A model generated the notes under the pieces. It worked only from the letters and a program-made list of their open reading frames with translations, was not told where the DNA came from and searched no databases. DNA of 64,000 bases, taken from Sphingobacteriia bacterium 28-36-52 (lineage in GTDB: Bacteria; Bacteroidota; Bacteroidia; Chitinophagales; Chitinophagaceae). Where the stretch lies: contig NCGN01000013.1 of assembly GCA_002281575.1 (NCBI GenBank), positions 1 through 64,000 on the forward strand. The letters run 5' to 3'. Positions 1 through 9,976 of this stretch are shown here, piece by piece; position 1 is the stretch's first letter, and every line of letters begins with the position of its first letter. The position numbers and the translations under genes were made by a program.

Positions 1-47
1 AAAAATGTATATAAAAAATTCCATATTTTTTTAAATATTTTACTCAA

Positions 48-479
48 CTATTGTATTAACGGTAATGATGATAATCTATAAATTCTGCCTTCTTTAATTA
101 ACACTCCAATTGTATTTTTACCATTACTAATAATCATGAAAGGCGCTTTTAATCTTATATTATATATCATTACTTGCTTGACAGTATCTTCATTAATTGA
201 AGTATTCATTTCCTTGCATTCTATTATCATCCAAGGTAAAAAATTTGAAAATACAACTATATCAAAACGTTTTTTGAGTTCACCTAAATGAATTTCTTTT
301 TCAACAGCAATTAATGAAGCAGGGTATTTCATCACTTCAATCAAATAATTCAACCAACTCTGCCTTACCCATTCCTCTTTAGTAAACATCACCCATTTCT
401 TTCTGACTATGCACCAAACCTGTGTTTTTAGGTCGGTTGTTTTTAATTTAGGATGATAGTCAGGAAATGTAATAAACAT
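48..479 (-). CDS. HsdR N-terminal-like PD-(D/E)XK domain protein
   Basis: 143-residue protein that resembles the N-terminal nuclease-like domain of type I restriction R subunits, a stand-alone form common in Bacteroidota. The visible core is an Asp in KKRFDIVVF (about residue 73), then IIECKE (about 85-90), the spacing of a PD-(D/E)XK site, followed by a QVMIYN segment that fits the alpha helix after the core. There is no helicase motor and there are no HsdM/HsdS genes nearby, so a complete restriction system is not supported. It is divergent from the AMP nucleosidase gene. Function in the cell is unknown; the fold assignment is inference from motifs. Confidence 0.75.
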   Translation of the reverse strand: MFITFPDYHPKLKTTDLKTQVWCIVRKKWVMFTKEEWVRQSWLNYLIEVMKYPASLIAVEKEIHLGELKKRFDIVVFSNFLPWMIIECKEMNTSINEDTVKQVMIYNIRLKAPFMIISNGKNTIGVLIKEGRIYRLSSLPLIQ

Positions 480-545
480 GGTTAAGCGGTGCTTTGCTGT
501 AAAAATGAGTACTATTTTGTATATTTACAAGTTAAACTGTTGAAT

Positions 546-1316
546 ATGAAATCAAGAGAAGAAATTGTGAACAATTGGTTGCCTCGCTATACAGGTGAAA
601 CTCTAGAAAATTTTGGTAAATATATTTTGCTAACCAATTTTAGTAATTATGTAAAAATGTTTGCAGAATGGAACAATGTTCCAGTGGTGGGATTGGACCG
701 TCCGATGCAATGTGCCACTGCAGATGGAATTACCATCATCAATTTTGGAATGGGAAGCCCCGGTGCTGCAACCATCATGGACTTACTAACTGCCATAGAA
801 CCAGAAGCGGTATTATTCTTGGGCAAATGCGGCGGATTAAAGCGTAGAAATAAATTAGGGGATCTTATCTTACCCATTGCAGCTATAAGAGGAGAAGGTA
901 CTTCGAATGACTATTTCCCGCCTGAAGTTCCAGCAATGCCAGCGTTTGCTTTGCAGAAAGCAATTTCTACCACCATTCGCGATTACGAAGTAGATTATTG
1001 GACTGGTACGGTATATACCACCAACAGAAGGGTTTGGGAGCACGACGAAGAGTTTAAAGAATACTTACAAAAAGTGAGGGCATATGCCATTGATATGGAA
1101 ACAGCTACCATTTTTACAGTAGGGTTCTATAATAAAATTCCAACCGGAGCTTTACTTTTAGTAAGTGATCAACCAATGATACCAGAGGGCGTAAAAACGG
1201 AAGCCAGTGATTCTAAAGTAACTGCTCAATTTGTAGACAAGCACTTAAAGATTGGGATTGATTCTTTAAAGCAATTAATTAATAATGGGCTTACCGTAAG
1301 ACACTTGCGGTTTTAA
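546..1316 (+). CDS. amn: AMP nucleosidase
   Basis: 256 residues from the ATG at 546; an upstream in-frame start at 489 would add 19 residues that do not look like the family. The protein belongs to the nucleoside phosphorylase/nucleosidase superfamily, with a glycine-rich NFGMGSPGAAT stretch, LFLGKCGG, and the C-terminal AIDMETAT segment that holds the ribose-binding Met-Glu and precedes the LLVSDQP motif. The Bacteroidota AMP nucleosidase is this short, single-domain type and cleaves AMP to adenine and ribose 5-phosphate. It ends 10 bp from the convergent ccmB gene. The exact substrate (AMP versus another nucleoside) rests on family resemblance. Confidence 0.85.
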   Translation: MKSREEIVNNWLPRYTGETLENFGKYILLTNFSNYVKMFAEWNNVPVVGLDRPMQCATADGITIINFGMGSPGAATIMDLLTAIEPEAVLFLGKCGGLKRRNKLGDLILPIAAIRGEGTSNDYFPPEVPAMPAFALQKAISTTIRDYEVDYWTGTVYTTNRRVWEHDEEFKEYLQKVRAYAIDMETATIFTVGFYNKIPTGALLLVSDQPMIPEGVKTEASDSKVTAQFVDKHLKIGIDSLKQLINNGLTVRHLRF

Positions 1317-1326
1317 CTTCTACAGA

Positions 1327-1986
1327 TCAGTCTTTCCAAAGAAAAGGGAATAAAATAATGGCGAGTGCAATAACCATTGTATCAAGGGCCCCTAGTAAAC
1401 CAACCATTTGCCACCACCCGTTTTGAATGGCCGAAGTAAATGCTGCAGCAGAAACTTTGGTTAATAACAATAGTTGAGGAATAATAATGGGGAAGCCCAT
1501 GATAGCCATCATGGCAGCTTGTTGCTGAGCCTTAGCTGCAATTGCTGCAAGAAAACTGAATACTAAGCTTAGACTTATACCTCCTAATATACTAATGAGT
1601 ATGAATTCTCCCATTCGAATAATTGGATTGCCTAATAATAATGTGAAAATGCCAAGGCTCAGTATATTCATGAATAGCATCAATATTGCATTGAACAATA
1701 GTTTTGACAACACAAAATGGGTAGGAGAAGCAATAGAGTAGTAGTACAACATTCTGCCCTTGTTTTCTTGTAGAAAACTTTTAGCTACTGCATTGATGCA
1801 TACAAATAATTGCAGTACCCAAAAAAGGCCATTCCATACTTTTTCTTCTGGTTGACCCATGGTAAGGTACACTACGAAAGTAGTAGAAGCGATATATAAT
1901 AACACACCATAAAAGCTGTACTGTTGTCTTGCTTCTAACAGTAAATCTTTTTTTACTAGGGCTAATATTAATTTGCTGCTACTCAT
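1327..1986 (-). CDS. ccmB: Heme exporter protein CcmB-like ABC permease
   Basis: 219 residues from the ATG at 1986; the open frame extends further upstream but that part lies inside the thymidine kinase gene. It is a six-helix membrane protein of the CcmB family, the permease partner of CcmA in cytochrome c maturation. Visible features are an N-terminal cytoplasmic stretch ending [11 protein letters not shown], then several hydrophobic segments, with a NKGRMLYYY motif after the second helix, typical of CcmB. The start overlaps the 3' end of tdk by 8 bp, suggesting translational coupling. No ccmA or ccmC lies in the window, so its partners must be elsewhere. Confidence 0.85.
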   Translation of the reverse strand: MSSSKLILALVKKDLLLEARQQYSFYGVLLYIASTTFVVYLTMGQPEEKVWNGLFWVLQLFVCINAVAKSFLQENKGRMLYYYSIASPTHFVLSKLLFNAILMLFMNILSLGIFTLLLGNPIIRMGEFILISILGGISLSLVFSFLAAIAAKAQQQAAMMAIMGFPIIIPQLLLLTKVSAAAFTSAIQNGWWQMVGLLGALDTMVIALAIILFPFLWKD

Positions 1987-2542
1987 GAAAACAATTTCTG
2001 CAACGGGGTTCGTAGGTTTCTTTTTCTCCCAACAAAACCTGACTTTCCTCGTTGGTTTTTCTATAAGATATATTGGCAATATTGCCACATTTCATACAGA
2101 TAGCGTGGAGCTTTGTAATGTAGTCTGCGGTTGCCAATAAGTTGGGCATTTGACCAAACGGTTTACCCATATAATCCATATCTAAACCAGCCACGATAAC
2201 CCTTACCCCTTTTAATGCTAGCTTTTCACAAACCGACACAATTTCCGCGTCAAAAAACTGTGCTTCATCTATGCCCACCACATCAACGTCTTGGGCCATT
2301 AACAGTATCGTTTGTGAATTCTCAATTGGGGTAGAAGTAATTACATTGGCATCATGGCTAACTACATCGTTTTCGTCGTATCGCTTGTCTACAGCGGGCT
2401 TGAATATCTCCACTTTTAAGTTAGCAATTTTTGCACGTTTGAGTCTTCTGATTAATTCCTCTGTTTTGCCACTAAACATGCTTCCACAAATGACTTCAAT
2501 CCAACCCCTTCGTTCTCCTGATAAATTTGGTTCTATAAACAT
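1979..2542 (-). CDS. tdk: Thymidine kinase
   Basis: 187 residues, the usual length of type II thymidine kinase, which phosphorylates thymidine to dTMP in the salvage pathway. The Walker A loop [14 protein letters not shown] is near residue 21, the Walker B segment [10 protein letters not shown] near 88, and the lasso/zinc region has CMKCGN and the C-terminal CRNCFHE, giving the four zinc-binding cysteines. It overlaps ccmB by 8 bp and is probably co-transcribed with it. Nothing looks damaged. Confidence 0.96.
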   Translation of the reverse strand: MFIEPNLSGERRGWIEVICGSMFSGKTEELIRRLKRAKIANLKVEIFKPAVDKRYDENDVVSHDANVITSTPIENSQTILLMAQDVDVVGIDEAQFFDAEIVSVCEKLALKGVRVIVAGLDMDYMGKPFGQMPNLLATADYITKLHAICMKCGNIANISYRKTNEESQVLLGEKETYEPRCRNCFHE

Positions 2543-2619
2543 GTAACAATAAAATAGCTTAAAATTCGTTTTAGACCATTAGACGGCTCCTTTGGTCACC
2601 CCCAAAAGTATTGCTTCCT

Positions 2620-3276
2620 ATGGAAAGAGTAGGCACTTTAATAAATAAATTACAAGAACAGTATAATCAGCAAGCGGATGCGGATAAATTAGCTATTACT
2701 GCTCAATTGTTATTGGCCGAATTACAAATGCTGAAACCCATAATTACTAATAAAGCAAAAGTGGCTGTAGTAATGCCCCAAGTGGCAGTTTCTTCTCCAA
2801 ATGAAATGCCTCAATTTATACATAGTACTCCAAAGCAATCGAACAAAAAAGAGGAAGCATCTGGATTTTTATTTGGCGAATATGCAGATATTCCTACTTT
2901 AATTCATCAGCCGGTTAAAGCAGAAGTAGCAGTTGAACCAGTTAAAGAAATTAATGAGTTATTGGCATTGGATATTCCAGAAATGAATGAGCATTTAAAT
3001 GAGTATGCTGTGGAGGTTTCAACCATGTTAGACGAAACTCCAGTTCGTGATTTAAAAAAAGCCATCAGTATTAATGATCGCTATTTATTTATTAATCATT
3101 TGTTTAGGGGAGATGAGAATATGTATGAGCGAAGCATTAAAACCATCAACAGTTTTAATATTTTTCCAGAAGCCCAATATTGGATTCAACGAGAATTAAA
3201 AGTGAAGCTAAGCTGGTTAGAAGACAATCCTACTGTGCAACTTTTTGATCAATTGATCAAGAGAAGATTTGCCTGA
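2620..3276 (+). CDS. Conserved hypothetical protein
   Basis: 218 residues from the ATG at 2620; a TTG at 2611 in the same frame is less likely. The N-terminal 45 residues are helical and rich in Gln and Leu, the middle (about 55-140) is low in structure with Pro, Glu and Val, and the C-terminal 75 residues form a compact, conserved-looking domain beginning DLKKAISINDRYLFINHLFRG. I recognise this domain only as a type seen in uncharacterised Bacteroidota proteins. It has no signal peptide or membrane segment. Its 3' end overlaps the convergent waaA gene by 28 bp. Function unknown. Confidence 0.7.
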   Translation: MERVGTLINKLQEQYNQQADADKLAITAQLLLAELQMLKPIITNKAKVAVVMPQVAVSSPNEMPQFIHSTPKQSNKKEEASGFLFGEYADIPTLIHQPVKAEVAVEPVKEINELLALDIPEMNEHLNEYAVEVSTMLDETPVRDLKKAISINDRYLFINHLFRGDENMYERSIKTINSFNIFPEAQYWIQRELKVKLSWLEDNPTVQLFDQLIKRRFA

Positions 3277-4508
3277 ATATAATCAAGAATTTTATTGGAC
3301 GCTCCTGCATTAGTAGAAACATAAAAGGCTCCAGCCTGGCCGGCTTTTGTTATCGCGTCACTATTATTAAGTAATTCATCTAACAAAACTTCCATTTCAA
3401 GCGCCGTTTCTGCACTAAAAGCTGCGCCAATTTCAACCATTTCTACTGCTTCTAAATACTTATCATAAACTGGTCCAAATACAACAGGCTTTCCAAAAAC
3501 TGCAGCTTCAAGGGTGTTGTGAATTCCTTCATTAGTAAATCCCCCTCCAATAAATGCAATGGTTGCATAATAATACAATGAACTTAACATGCCAACATTG
3601 TCAATTATAAGGGTTTGAAAATTGTTTAGTTGATTGCTAGATAAAGATTCAAATTCAGAAAGTAGAATAGGCGAAGGATAACGCTGCATGCATTCGGCTA
3701 ATCTTTCCCGGCTAATTTGATGAGGTGCTATAATGAATTTTGCATTGCGATGGACCTTTGTAAAATGTTGCAATACTTTGTCGTCTTCACTCCAAGTACT
3801 TCCGGCAATTATAATTGGATGATTGGCACAAAATTGCTCAATGATGGGGAACTGCTTTCTTGCGGCAGCAATGGTAAGTACCCTGTCGAATCTGGTATCA
3901 CCAGAAATAGAGATACTATTGGGTTGTACAAGGTCTTTAATCAAATCAGCAGAACCTTTATCTTGAACAAAAATATGGGTAAATTTCAAAAGCATTTTTC
4001 GATAAAATCCTCCATACCATTTAAAAAATAACTGCTCTCGTCTAAATATTCCTGATACCAACAGAGTAGGAATTTGATGCTTCTTCAATTGGGATAAATA
4101 AAAATACCAGAATTCATATTTGATGAACAAAGCAATAGCAGGTTTTACTGCAGTAATAAACTCAACAGCATTGATTGGGCTATCCATGGGCAAGTAAAAT
4201 ACCCAGTCGGCTAATGGATGATATTTTCTTACTTCATAGCCAGATGGCGAAAAAAAAGTAACCAATAAACGGTGTTGGGGATATTGTTTTTTTATAGATT
4301 CTATTACAGGCAAGCCTTGTTCAAATTCTCCGAGGGAGGCAGCATGCATCCAAATTATGGGTTGGTCATTTAATTGCATGGCTGTTTTTATACATGGCAT
4401 CAATCCTTTTCGCCCCTTTACCCATAATGCCGCTTTGGAATTAAAGGGAGCTAAAAGCTTTGCCATTAAAGGATAAAGCCGAATGAAAAAAAAGTATGCC
4501 CATTTCAT
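3249..4508 (-). CDS. waaA: 3-deoxy-D-manno-octulosonic acid (Kdo) transferase
   Basis: 419 residues from the ATG at 4508 (an alternative ATG at 4526 adds six). WaaA transfers Kdo from CMP-Kdo to lipid A precursor at the inner membrane face, the first core step of LPS. The N-terminal hydrophobic segment anchors it. IWMHAASLGEFEQG near residue 60 contains the Ser-x-Gly-Glu block with the catalytic Glu. Later motifs are IKYEFWY, GDTRFDR, IIAGSTWSEDD and GGGFTNEGIHNTLEAAVFGKPVVFGP, the donor-binding region of GT-B family GT30. It diverges from the sugar operon starting at 4577. Confidence 0.93.
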   Translation of the reverse strand: MKWAYFFFIRLYPLMAKLLAPFNSKAALWVKGRKGLMPCIKTAMQLNDQPIIWMHAASLGEFEQGLPVIESIKKQYPQHRLLVTFFSPSGYEVRKYHPLADWVFYLPMDSPINAVEFITAVKPAIALFIKYEFWYFYLSQLKKHQIPTLLVSGIFRREQLFFKWYGGFYRKMLLKFTHIFVQDKGSADLIKDLVQPNSISISGDTRFDRVLTIAAARKQFPIIEQFCANHPIIIAGSTWSEDDKVLQHFTKVHRNAKFIIAPHQISRERLAECMQRYPSPILLSEFESLSSNQLNNFQTLIIDNVGMLSSLYYYATIAFIGGGFTNEGIHNTLEAAVFGKPVVFGPVYDKYLEAVEMVEIGAAFSAETALEMEVLLDELLNNSDAITKAGQAGAFYVSTNAGASNKILDYIQANLLLIN

Positions 4509-4576
4509 GCAAGAACAAATGTACACTCAAATCTTTGTTGTTGATTTTGTAGTAATTTTGCATATAAATTTATACT

Positions 4577-5707
4577 ATGCGGCCCATTCAAATGGTAGAT
4601 ACCCATTCACAATACCTTGCCATTAAACCTGAAGTGGATGCTGCCATTCACGAAGTGTTAGATACAGCAGCTTATATTAACGGAAAAGCTGTTCAACAGT
4701 TTACCCAATCATTAGGAGCATATTTAGATGTAAAGCATACTATTCCTTGTGCAAACGGAACCGATGCCTTACAAATAGCTATGATGGCGTTGGGATTACA
4801 ACCGGGGGATGAAGTTATTACTCCTTCTTTTACCTATATCGCTACTACTGAAGTTGTGGCATTGCTGAAGTTAACTCCAGTTTTTGTAGAAGTAGATCCT
4901 CATACTTTTTGTATTGATCCTGAATCTGTGCGTAAAGCCATTACTCCAAAAACAAAAGCCATAGTACCTGTTCATTTATACGGGCATGCGGCACCTATGG
5001 AAGAAATTATGGCTATTGCCAAAGAGTTTGGATTATTTGTGATTGAAGACAATGCACAAGCCATTGGTTGTGAATATACTTTTTCTGATGGTACCAAAAA
5101 GAAGACTGGAACCATTGGAACCATTGGGGCAACTAGTTTTTATCCCTCTAAAAACTTGGGGGCTTATGGGGATGGGGGAGCCATTTTTACCAATGATGAT
5201 GCCTTGGCTCATCAAATGAAAATGATTGCCAATCATGGTCAACAGAAAAGATACTATCATGAAGTGGTGGGTTGTAATTCGAGGTTAGATTCTATACAAG
5301 CAGCAGTGTTGAATATTAAGCTCAAAAAATTAGATCAGTACAATGCTGCAAGGCAAGCCGTGGCTGATTTTTACAATAAAGCATTTGCTAATCATCCGTC
5401 AATTGTAACGCCATTTGTGGCTGATTTTAGTACCCATGTTTATCATCAATATACTTTACAATTAAAGGGGGTTGACCGAGAGGGTTTGGTGGCTTATTTG
5501 GCGGAGCATAAAATCCCCTCCATGATTTATTACCCTGTGCCTGGGCACAAGCAAGATATGTTTGCCTCCTTTGGCTTAAAAGAAATTTTACTTCCAGTAA
5601 CTGATGCATTAACAAATTCCGTAATTTCTCTTCCTGTTCATACTGAAATGTCAGCAGAACAATTAAATTACATAAGCACACATGTTTTAAACTTTATTAA
5701 TAAATAA
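4577..5707 (+). CDS. DegT/DnrJ/EryC1/StrS-family sugar aminotransferase
   Basis: 376 residues; PLP-dependent aminotransferase acting on a keto sugar nucleotide. The N-terminus MRPIQMVDTHSQY and CANGTDALQIAMMALG (cofactor phosphate-binding) match the family, VPVHLYGHAAPMEEI and EDNAQAIG contain the Asp that binds the pyridine nitrogen, and SFYPSKNLGAYGDGGA carries the internal-aldimine lysine. It resembles WlbE/WbpE-type enzymes that make 3-amino uronic sugars, which fits the ugd gene only 6 bp downstream, but the substrate cannot be fixed from sequence. It is the first gene of a four-gene operon. Confidence 0.9.
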   Translation: MRPIQMVDTHSQYLAIKPEVDAAIHEVLDTAAYINGKAVQQFTQSLGAYLDVKHTIPCANGTDALQIAMMALGLQPGDEVITPSFTYIATTEVVALLKLTPVFVEVDPHTFCIDPESVRKAITPKTKAIVPVHLYGHAAPMEEIMAIAKEFGLFVIEDNAQAIGCEYTFSDGTKKKTGTIGTIGATSFYPSKNLGAYGDGGAIFTNDDALAHQMKMIANHGQQKRYYHEVVGCNSRLDSIQAAVLNIKLKKLDQYNAARQAVADFYNKAFANHPSIVTPFVADFSTHVYHQYTLQLKGVDREGLVAYLAEHKIPSMIYYPVPGHKQDMFASFGLKEILLPVTDALTNSVISLPVHTEMSAEQLNYISTHVLNFINK

Positions 5708-5713
5708 TCAATT

Positions 5714-7015
5714 ATGAAAATTGCAGTAGTAGGAACAGGATATGTTGGATTAGTAACAGGTACTTGTTTCTCAGAAACCGGGAATAAAGTTACCTGTATT
5801 GATATTGACCAGAAAAAAGTAGAAAAGCTGTCTAAAGGAGAAATTACCATTTACGAGCCAGGCTTAGAAAAAATATTTTTACGAAATTTAAGAGAAGGCC
5901 GTTTAACATTTACCACTAATTTGGCTGAAGGTGTTAAAGATGCGGAAATTGTGTTTTTAGCTTTACCAACTCCTCCCGGAGAAGGCGGCGCTGCGGATTT
6001 ACGTTATGTTTTAGGGGTTGCAAAAGACCTTGGTAAAATCATGACCGATTATAAAGTTTTGGTTGATAAAAGTACTGTGCCTGTGGGAACTGCAGCGAAG
6101 GTACACGCAGCAGTTGCTGAAAACTACAAAGGTGAATTTGATGTAGTGAGTAACCCAGAGTTTTTAAGAGAAGGGGTAGCGGTAGACGATTTTATGAAGC
6201 CAGATCGAGTGGTAGTTGGTACCCAATCTGAAAGAGCAAAAAAATTAATGGCTGATTTGTATGCTCCATTTGTTCGTCAGGGTAATCCAGTGATTTTTAT
6301 GGATGAGAAATCTGCAGAGTTAACCAAATATGCGGCCAACTCTTTTTTGGCTACCAAAATTTCTTTCATGAATGAAATTGCACAACTCTGTGAAAAAGTG
6401 GGTGCAGACGTAGACATGGTTAGAAGAGGAATTGGATCAGATGATCGCATTGGTAAACGATTCTTATTTCCAGGTATTGGATATGGTGGAAGTTGTTTTC
6501 CTAAAGATGTGCAGGCTTTAATTATGTCTTCTGAAGAAGTGAATTATGAATTCAAGATTTTAAAAGCTGTTGAAGAAGTAAACGAAGCGCAGAAATTGCA
6601 CTTGATTCCTAAAATTGAGAAATACTTTAAGGGCGATTTAAAAGGGAAGCATTTTGCTTTATGGGGATTGGCCTTCAAACCCAACACAGATGATATTAGG
6701 GAAGCGCCAGCTTTGTACTTGATTGATGCATTGGTAGCAGCAGGTGCAACAGTTACTGCCTATGATCCAGAAGCTATGCCGAATGTGAAAAACACCATTG
6801 GTGATAAAATTAAATATGCCGATAGCCAATACGGGGCCTTAAAAAATGCAGATGCCTTGGTTATTGCAACGGAGTGGAGTGAGTTCAGAACGCCTGATTT
6901 TGAAGTGATTGATAGCTTGTTAAAGGGCAAAGTCATATTTGATGGAAGAAACTTATTTGAAGTAAAATATATTACCGACATGGGCTATCATTACGAAAGC
7001 ATTGGACGCCACTAA
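5714..7015 (+). CDS. ugd: UDP-glucose 6-dehydrogenase
   Basis: 433 residues. It oxidises UDP-glucose to UDP-glucuronate with two NAD+. The NAD-binding fold opens with [16 protein letters not shown]. The catalytic thiol is Cys261 in [14 protein letters not shown], and the C-terminal UDP-binding domain has [17 protein letters not shown]. The product is the direct substrate of the UDP-xylose synthase 10 bp downstream, so the pair is a textbook two-step route from UDP-glucose to UDP-xylose. All key residues are present. Confidence 0.96.
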   Translation: MKIAVVGTGYVGLVTGTCFSETGNKVTCIDIDQKKVEKLSKGEITIYEPGLEKIFLRNLREGRLTFTTNLAEGVKDAEIVFLALPTPPGEGGAADLRYVLGVAKDLGKIMTDYKVLVDKSTVPVGTAAKVHAAVAENYKGEFDVVSNPEFLREGVAVDDFMKPDRVVVGTQSERAKKLMADLYAPFVRQGNPVIFMDEKSAELTKYAANSFLATKISFMNEIAQLCEKVGADVDMVRRGIGSDDRIGKRFLFPGIGYGGSCFPKDVQALIMSSEEVNYEFKILKAVEEVNEAQKLHLIPKIEKYFKGDLKGKHFALWGLAFKPNTDDIREAPALYLIDALVAAGATVTAYDPEAMPNVKNTIGDKIKYADSQYGALKNADALVIATEWSEFRTPDFEVIDSLLKGKVIFDGRNLFEVKYITDMGYHYESIGRH

Positions 7016-7025
7016 AAAAACAATT

Positions 7026-8009
7026 ATGTCTCAAAAACGTGTTTTAATTACCGGTGCTGCCGGATTTTTAGGTTCACATTTATGTGATCGCTTTATTAAA
7101 GAAGGGTTCAAAGTAGTGGGAATGGACAACCTAATTACAGGGGACCTCCGCAATATTGATCACCTTTTTAAGTTGGAAGATTTTGAATTTTATCACCACG
7201 ATGTTTCCAAGTTCATTCATGTTCCAGGACCTATTGATTATATCTTGCATTTTGCATCTCCAGCTAGCCCAATTGACTATTTAAAGATTCCTATTCAAAC
7301 CTTAAAAGTAGGTGCATTAGGAACACATAATTGTTTAGGATTAGCCAAGGCAAAGGGTGCAAGAATGTTGGTTGCATCAACCAGTGAAGTTTACGGAGAT
7401 CCAATGGTGCATCCACAAACAGAAGAATATTGGGGTAATGTAAATCCGGTAGGACCAAGAGGAGTGTACGACGAAGCCAAGCGTTTCATGGAATCTATCA
7501 CTAGAGCTTATTATACTTTTCATGGAGTTGAAACACGCATTGTGCGCATTTTCAATACCTATGGTCCTAGAATGAGGCTGAACGATGGTAGAGCACTACC
7601 AGCTTTTATTGGTCAAGCATTGCGTGGAGAAGACTTAACCGTTTTTGGTGATGGTAGTCAAACCCGTTCTTTCTGTTATGTTGATGACTTAATTGAAGGG
7701 ATCTATCGTTTGTTAATGAGTGATTATACTATGCCAGTGAATATTGGTAATCCACATGAAATTACTTTAAAGGATTTTGCAGAAGAAGTATTAAAACTAA
7801 CTGGATCTTCTGTTAAAATAATTTACAAAGAATTACCGGTAGATGATCCTAAACAAAGAAAACCAGATATTTCCAAGGCAAAATCTATTTTAGGTTGGGA
7901 GCCAAAAGTAGAGCGGGCAGAAGGTTTGGCGAAGACTTATGAGTATTTTAAATCTTTACCAAAAGAAGAATGGTCTAAGCAACCCAAAGAATTTTATACA
8001 GGTAAATAA
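7026..8009 (+). CDS. UDP-glucuronate decarboxylase (UDP-xylose synthase)
   Basis: 327 residues from the ATG at 7026; an in-frame ATG at 7002 lies inside ugd. It is an extended short-chain dehydrogenase with the NAD-binding loop [13 protein letters not shown], the catalytic tyrosine/lysine pair Tyr148-x3-Lys152 in GVYDEAKRF, and the family-typical STSEVYGDP and [10 protein letters not shown] segments. It converts UDP-glucuronate to UDP-xylose with loss of CO2. Its position directly after ugd strongly supports this over the related 4-epimerases. Confidence 0.93.
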   Translation: MSQKRVLITGAAGFLGSHLCDRFIKEGFKVVGMDNLITGDLRNIDHLFKLEDFEFYHHDVSKFIHVPGPIDYILHFASPASPIDYLKIPIQTLKVGALGTHNCLGLAKAKGARMLVASTSEVYGDPMVHPQTEEYWGNVNPVGPRGVYDEAKRFMESITRAYYTFHGVETRIVRIFNTYGPRMRLNDGRALPAFIGQALRGEDLTVFGDGSQTRSFCYVDDLIEGIYRLLMSDYTMPVNIGNPHEITLKDFAEEVLKLTGSSVKIIYKELPVDDPKQRKPDISKAKSILGWEPKVERAEGLAKTYEYFKSLPKEEWSKQPKEFYTGK

Positions 8010-8024
8010 TTTTAGAAGTTTTAT

Positions 8025-8891
8025 ATGAAGCCAATTATTGTAGTTACTGGAAAGAATGGACAACTAGGATGGGAACTGCAACAATTGGCTTCTGCTTTTG
8101 AAGATCGGTACCAATTTATTTTTACCGATCGCACTCAATTGGATTTATCGAATATTTCTAGTGTTCATCCATTTTTTGAAGCAACAATGCCACAGTATTT
8201 TATCAATTGTGCTGCTTACACAGCCGTGGATAAAGCTGAAACTGATCAAGATGCTGCAATGGCAATTAATGCTACTGTAGTGGGAGAAATTGCTGCTTGT
8301 TGCGAGGAATTTAATTGTAAGTTAATTACGATTTCTACTGATTATGTTTTCAATGGAAATGGAACTGCCCCGTATAAAGTGGATACTCCTACAGATCCAG
8401 TAAATTATTATGGGGCAACTAAAGCCATTGGAGAACAATTGGCCCTTACCAATAATGCCTCCGCTATTATTATTCGAACATCTTGGGTGTATAGTGCGCA
8501 TGGAAATAATTTTGTAAAAACCATGTTGCGTTTAATGAAGGAGCGCCCCGAAATTAAAGTGGTAAACGACCAAGAAGGATGCCCAACTTATGCAGCGGAT
8601 TTAGCTGAGGCGATTATGCAAATCATTGAGTCTCTTGCAAAGGGTAATCATGCATCAGGCATTTATCATTACAGCAATACTGGGGCCATTACTTGGTTCC
8701 AATTTGCTCAAGCTATCAAAGAAGAAGCCGGTCTTTTAACAAATGTTTTGCCTATCCCTTCTTCCGATTTTCCTACACCAGCCAAAAGGCCTGCCTATTC
8801 AGTGATGGATGTTCAGCAGATTGCTACTGTATTTGGGATAGCATTAAAACCATGGAGAGAGAGCTTGAAGCGTTGTATTGAGAAAATTTGA
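8025..8891 (+). CDS. rfbD: dTDP-4-dehydrorhamnose reductase
   Basis: 288 residues; last step of dTDP-L-rhamnose synthesis (NAD(P)H reduction of dTDP-4-keto-L-rhamnose). The N-terminal GKNGQLGWELQQL cofactor loop, the DYVFNGNGTAPY segment, the catalytic YYGATKAIGE (Tyr-x3-Lys) and the RTSWVYS motif are typical of RmlD. RmlA, RmlB and RmlC are not in the window, so the rhamnose pathway must be completed by genes elsewhere. It starts 15 bp after the UDP-xylose synthase gene and probably closes the operon. Confidence 0.93.
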   Translation: MKPIIVVTGKNGQLGWELQQLASAFEDRYQFIFTDRTQLDLSNISSVHPFFEATMPQYFINCAAYTAVDKAETDQDAAMAINATVVGEIAACCEEFNCKLITISTDYVFNGNGTAPYKVDTPTDPVNYYGATKAIGEQLALTNNASAIIIRTSWVYSAHGNNFVKTMLRLMKERPEIKVVNDQEGCPTYAADLAEAIMQIIESLAKGNHASGIYHYSNTGAITWFQFAQAIKEEAGLLTNVLPIPSSDFPTPAKRPAYSVMDVQQIATVFGIALKPWRESLKRCIEKI

Positions 8892-8918
8892 CTTGATACA
8901 TTTTTTGAGATCATCTAC

Positions 8919-9833
8919 TCATAATTTAAAAATATTTCCTTGCATTGCAATATTGAAACCAGCTTTGATTACTTTTTTGAAAGCTGCGCTCTGTCTATTT
9001 AATAGCGGATTGGTATGATTAAAGTGGATGAAATGAATTTTTTTCCGCTCTGATTCCTTTAATGAGTTGAACCTTTGCATACTCTCTGTTACCAATGGAT
9101 GGGGTATTTCACTTATTGGTCTATTATTTATTTCTGTTGCATCAAAAAAAGTGGCGTCAATTAAGGCATAATCAACTTTACCAATCAAAGCATTAATATC
9201 TTGATTCCATTTATCCCATTTATCTATATCAGGGATAAAGAGTAATTTTTTTCTTGGACCGCTAATTAGGTATCCCACTGTTTCTGAATATTCATCTCTA
9301 TGTGGAACTATAATTGGCGTAACCGATAGCGAATCGCTTAAAAATATGGGCTTGTTATTAGTTTGCTCCTTTAGTAAAATATTTTGTTGACTAACCAATT
9401 GACTCCATGGCCCATTTTGTTCAAGAAAACTTTTCATTTTAGGCATTGCATACACGGGTAGGTTTTTGGCATTGAGTGCCTCTTTACCAAGAAACATGAG
9501 TCCTGTGTAATGCCCTATATGTGCATGTGTTAGAAAAATGCCATTGGGCAAATCGGTTAATGATTTGCTGTTGTTTTTTAATTGACGTAATTGAGCGCTT
9601 ATATTAGGCGTAGCTTCAAACAAATAACTGGTTTTGGTATCAGCATCAAATAATCCCAACGAAACAACCTGCCTTGAATGATCTGGTTTGATAAATAGGT
9701 TTTTGCAACAGTCTTTGGTGCATCCAATTTGTGGGGAGCCCGCATCTTGAATGGTTCCTAAAACGATAATGCTTGGTTGAGCTTGTGTAAAATACGTTGA
9801 AAAAATAATGGGTAGGAGCAAACATATTCTCAT
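8919..9833 (-). CDS. Exported metallo-beta-lactamase-fold hydrolase, PqqB-like
   Basis: 304 residues with a Sec signal peptide (MRICLLLPIIFSTYFTQAQ), so probably periplasmic. The fold is metallo-beta-lactamase of the PqqB-like branch: IVLGTIQDAGSPQIGC at the start, a Cys-rich CTKDCC, THAHIGHYTG, IVPHRDEYSETVGY, ALIDATFFD and FIHFNHTNPLL. The metal motif reads HxHxGH rather than HxHxDH, so one metal ligand of the usual second site is missing. No other pyrroloquinoline quinone gene is nearby, so a role in PQQ synthesis is not supported. Function unknown. Confidence 0.8.
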   Translation of the reverse strand: MRICLLLPIIFSTYFTQAQPSIIVLGTIQDAGSPQIGCTKDCCKNLFIKPDHSRQVVSLGLFDADTKTSYLFEATPNISAQLRQLKNNSKSLTDLPNGIFLTHAHIGHYTGLMFLGKEALNAKNLPVYAMPKMKSFLEQNGPWSQLVSQQNILLKEQTNNKPIFLSDSLSVTPIIVPHRDEYSETVGYLISGPRKKLLFIPDIDKWDKWNQDINALIGKVDYALIDATFFDATEINNRPISEIPHPLVTESMQRFNSLKESERKKIHFIHFNHTNPLLNRQSAAFKKVIKAGFNIAMQGNIFKL

Positions 9834-9976
9834 AGGATAAAGGTATGAGAATAGGGTGGTTGTCTTACGTAGGAATTTAATCGGAAACTATTGGTATTAC
9901 TAATATAATATTGGGTTAGCTAATATTTTAAATCAAAGCCCAATAGAATTCACTATTCGACTTTGATTATTAATTG

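Noticed and set aside
48-479. Type I restriction system
   Set aside because: Only the small nuclease-like domain is present; no motor, methylase or specificity subunit nearby.
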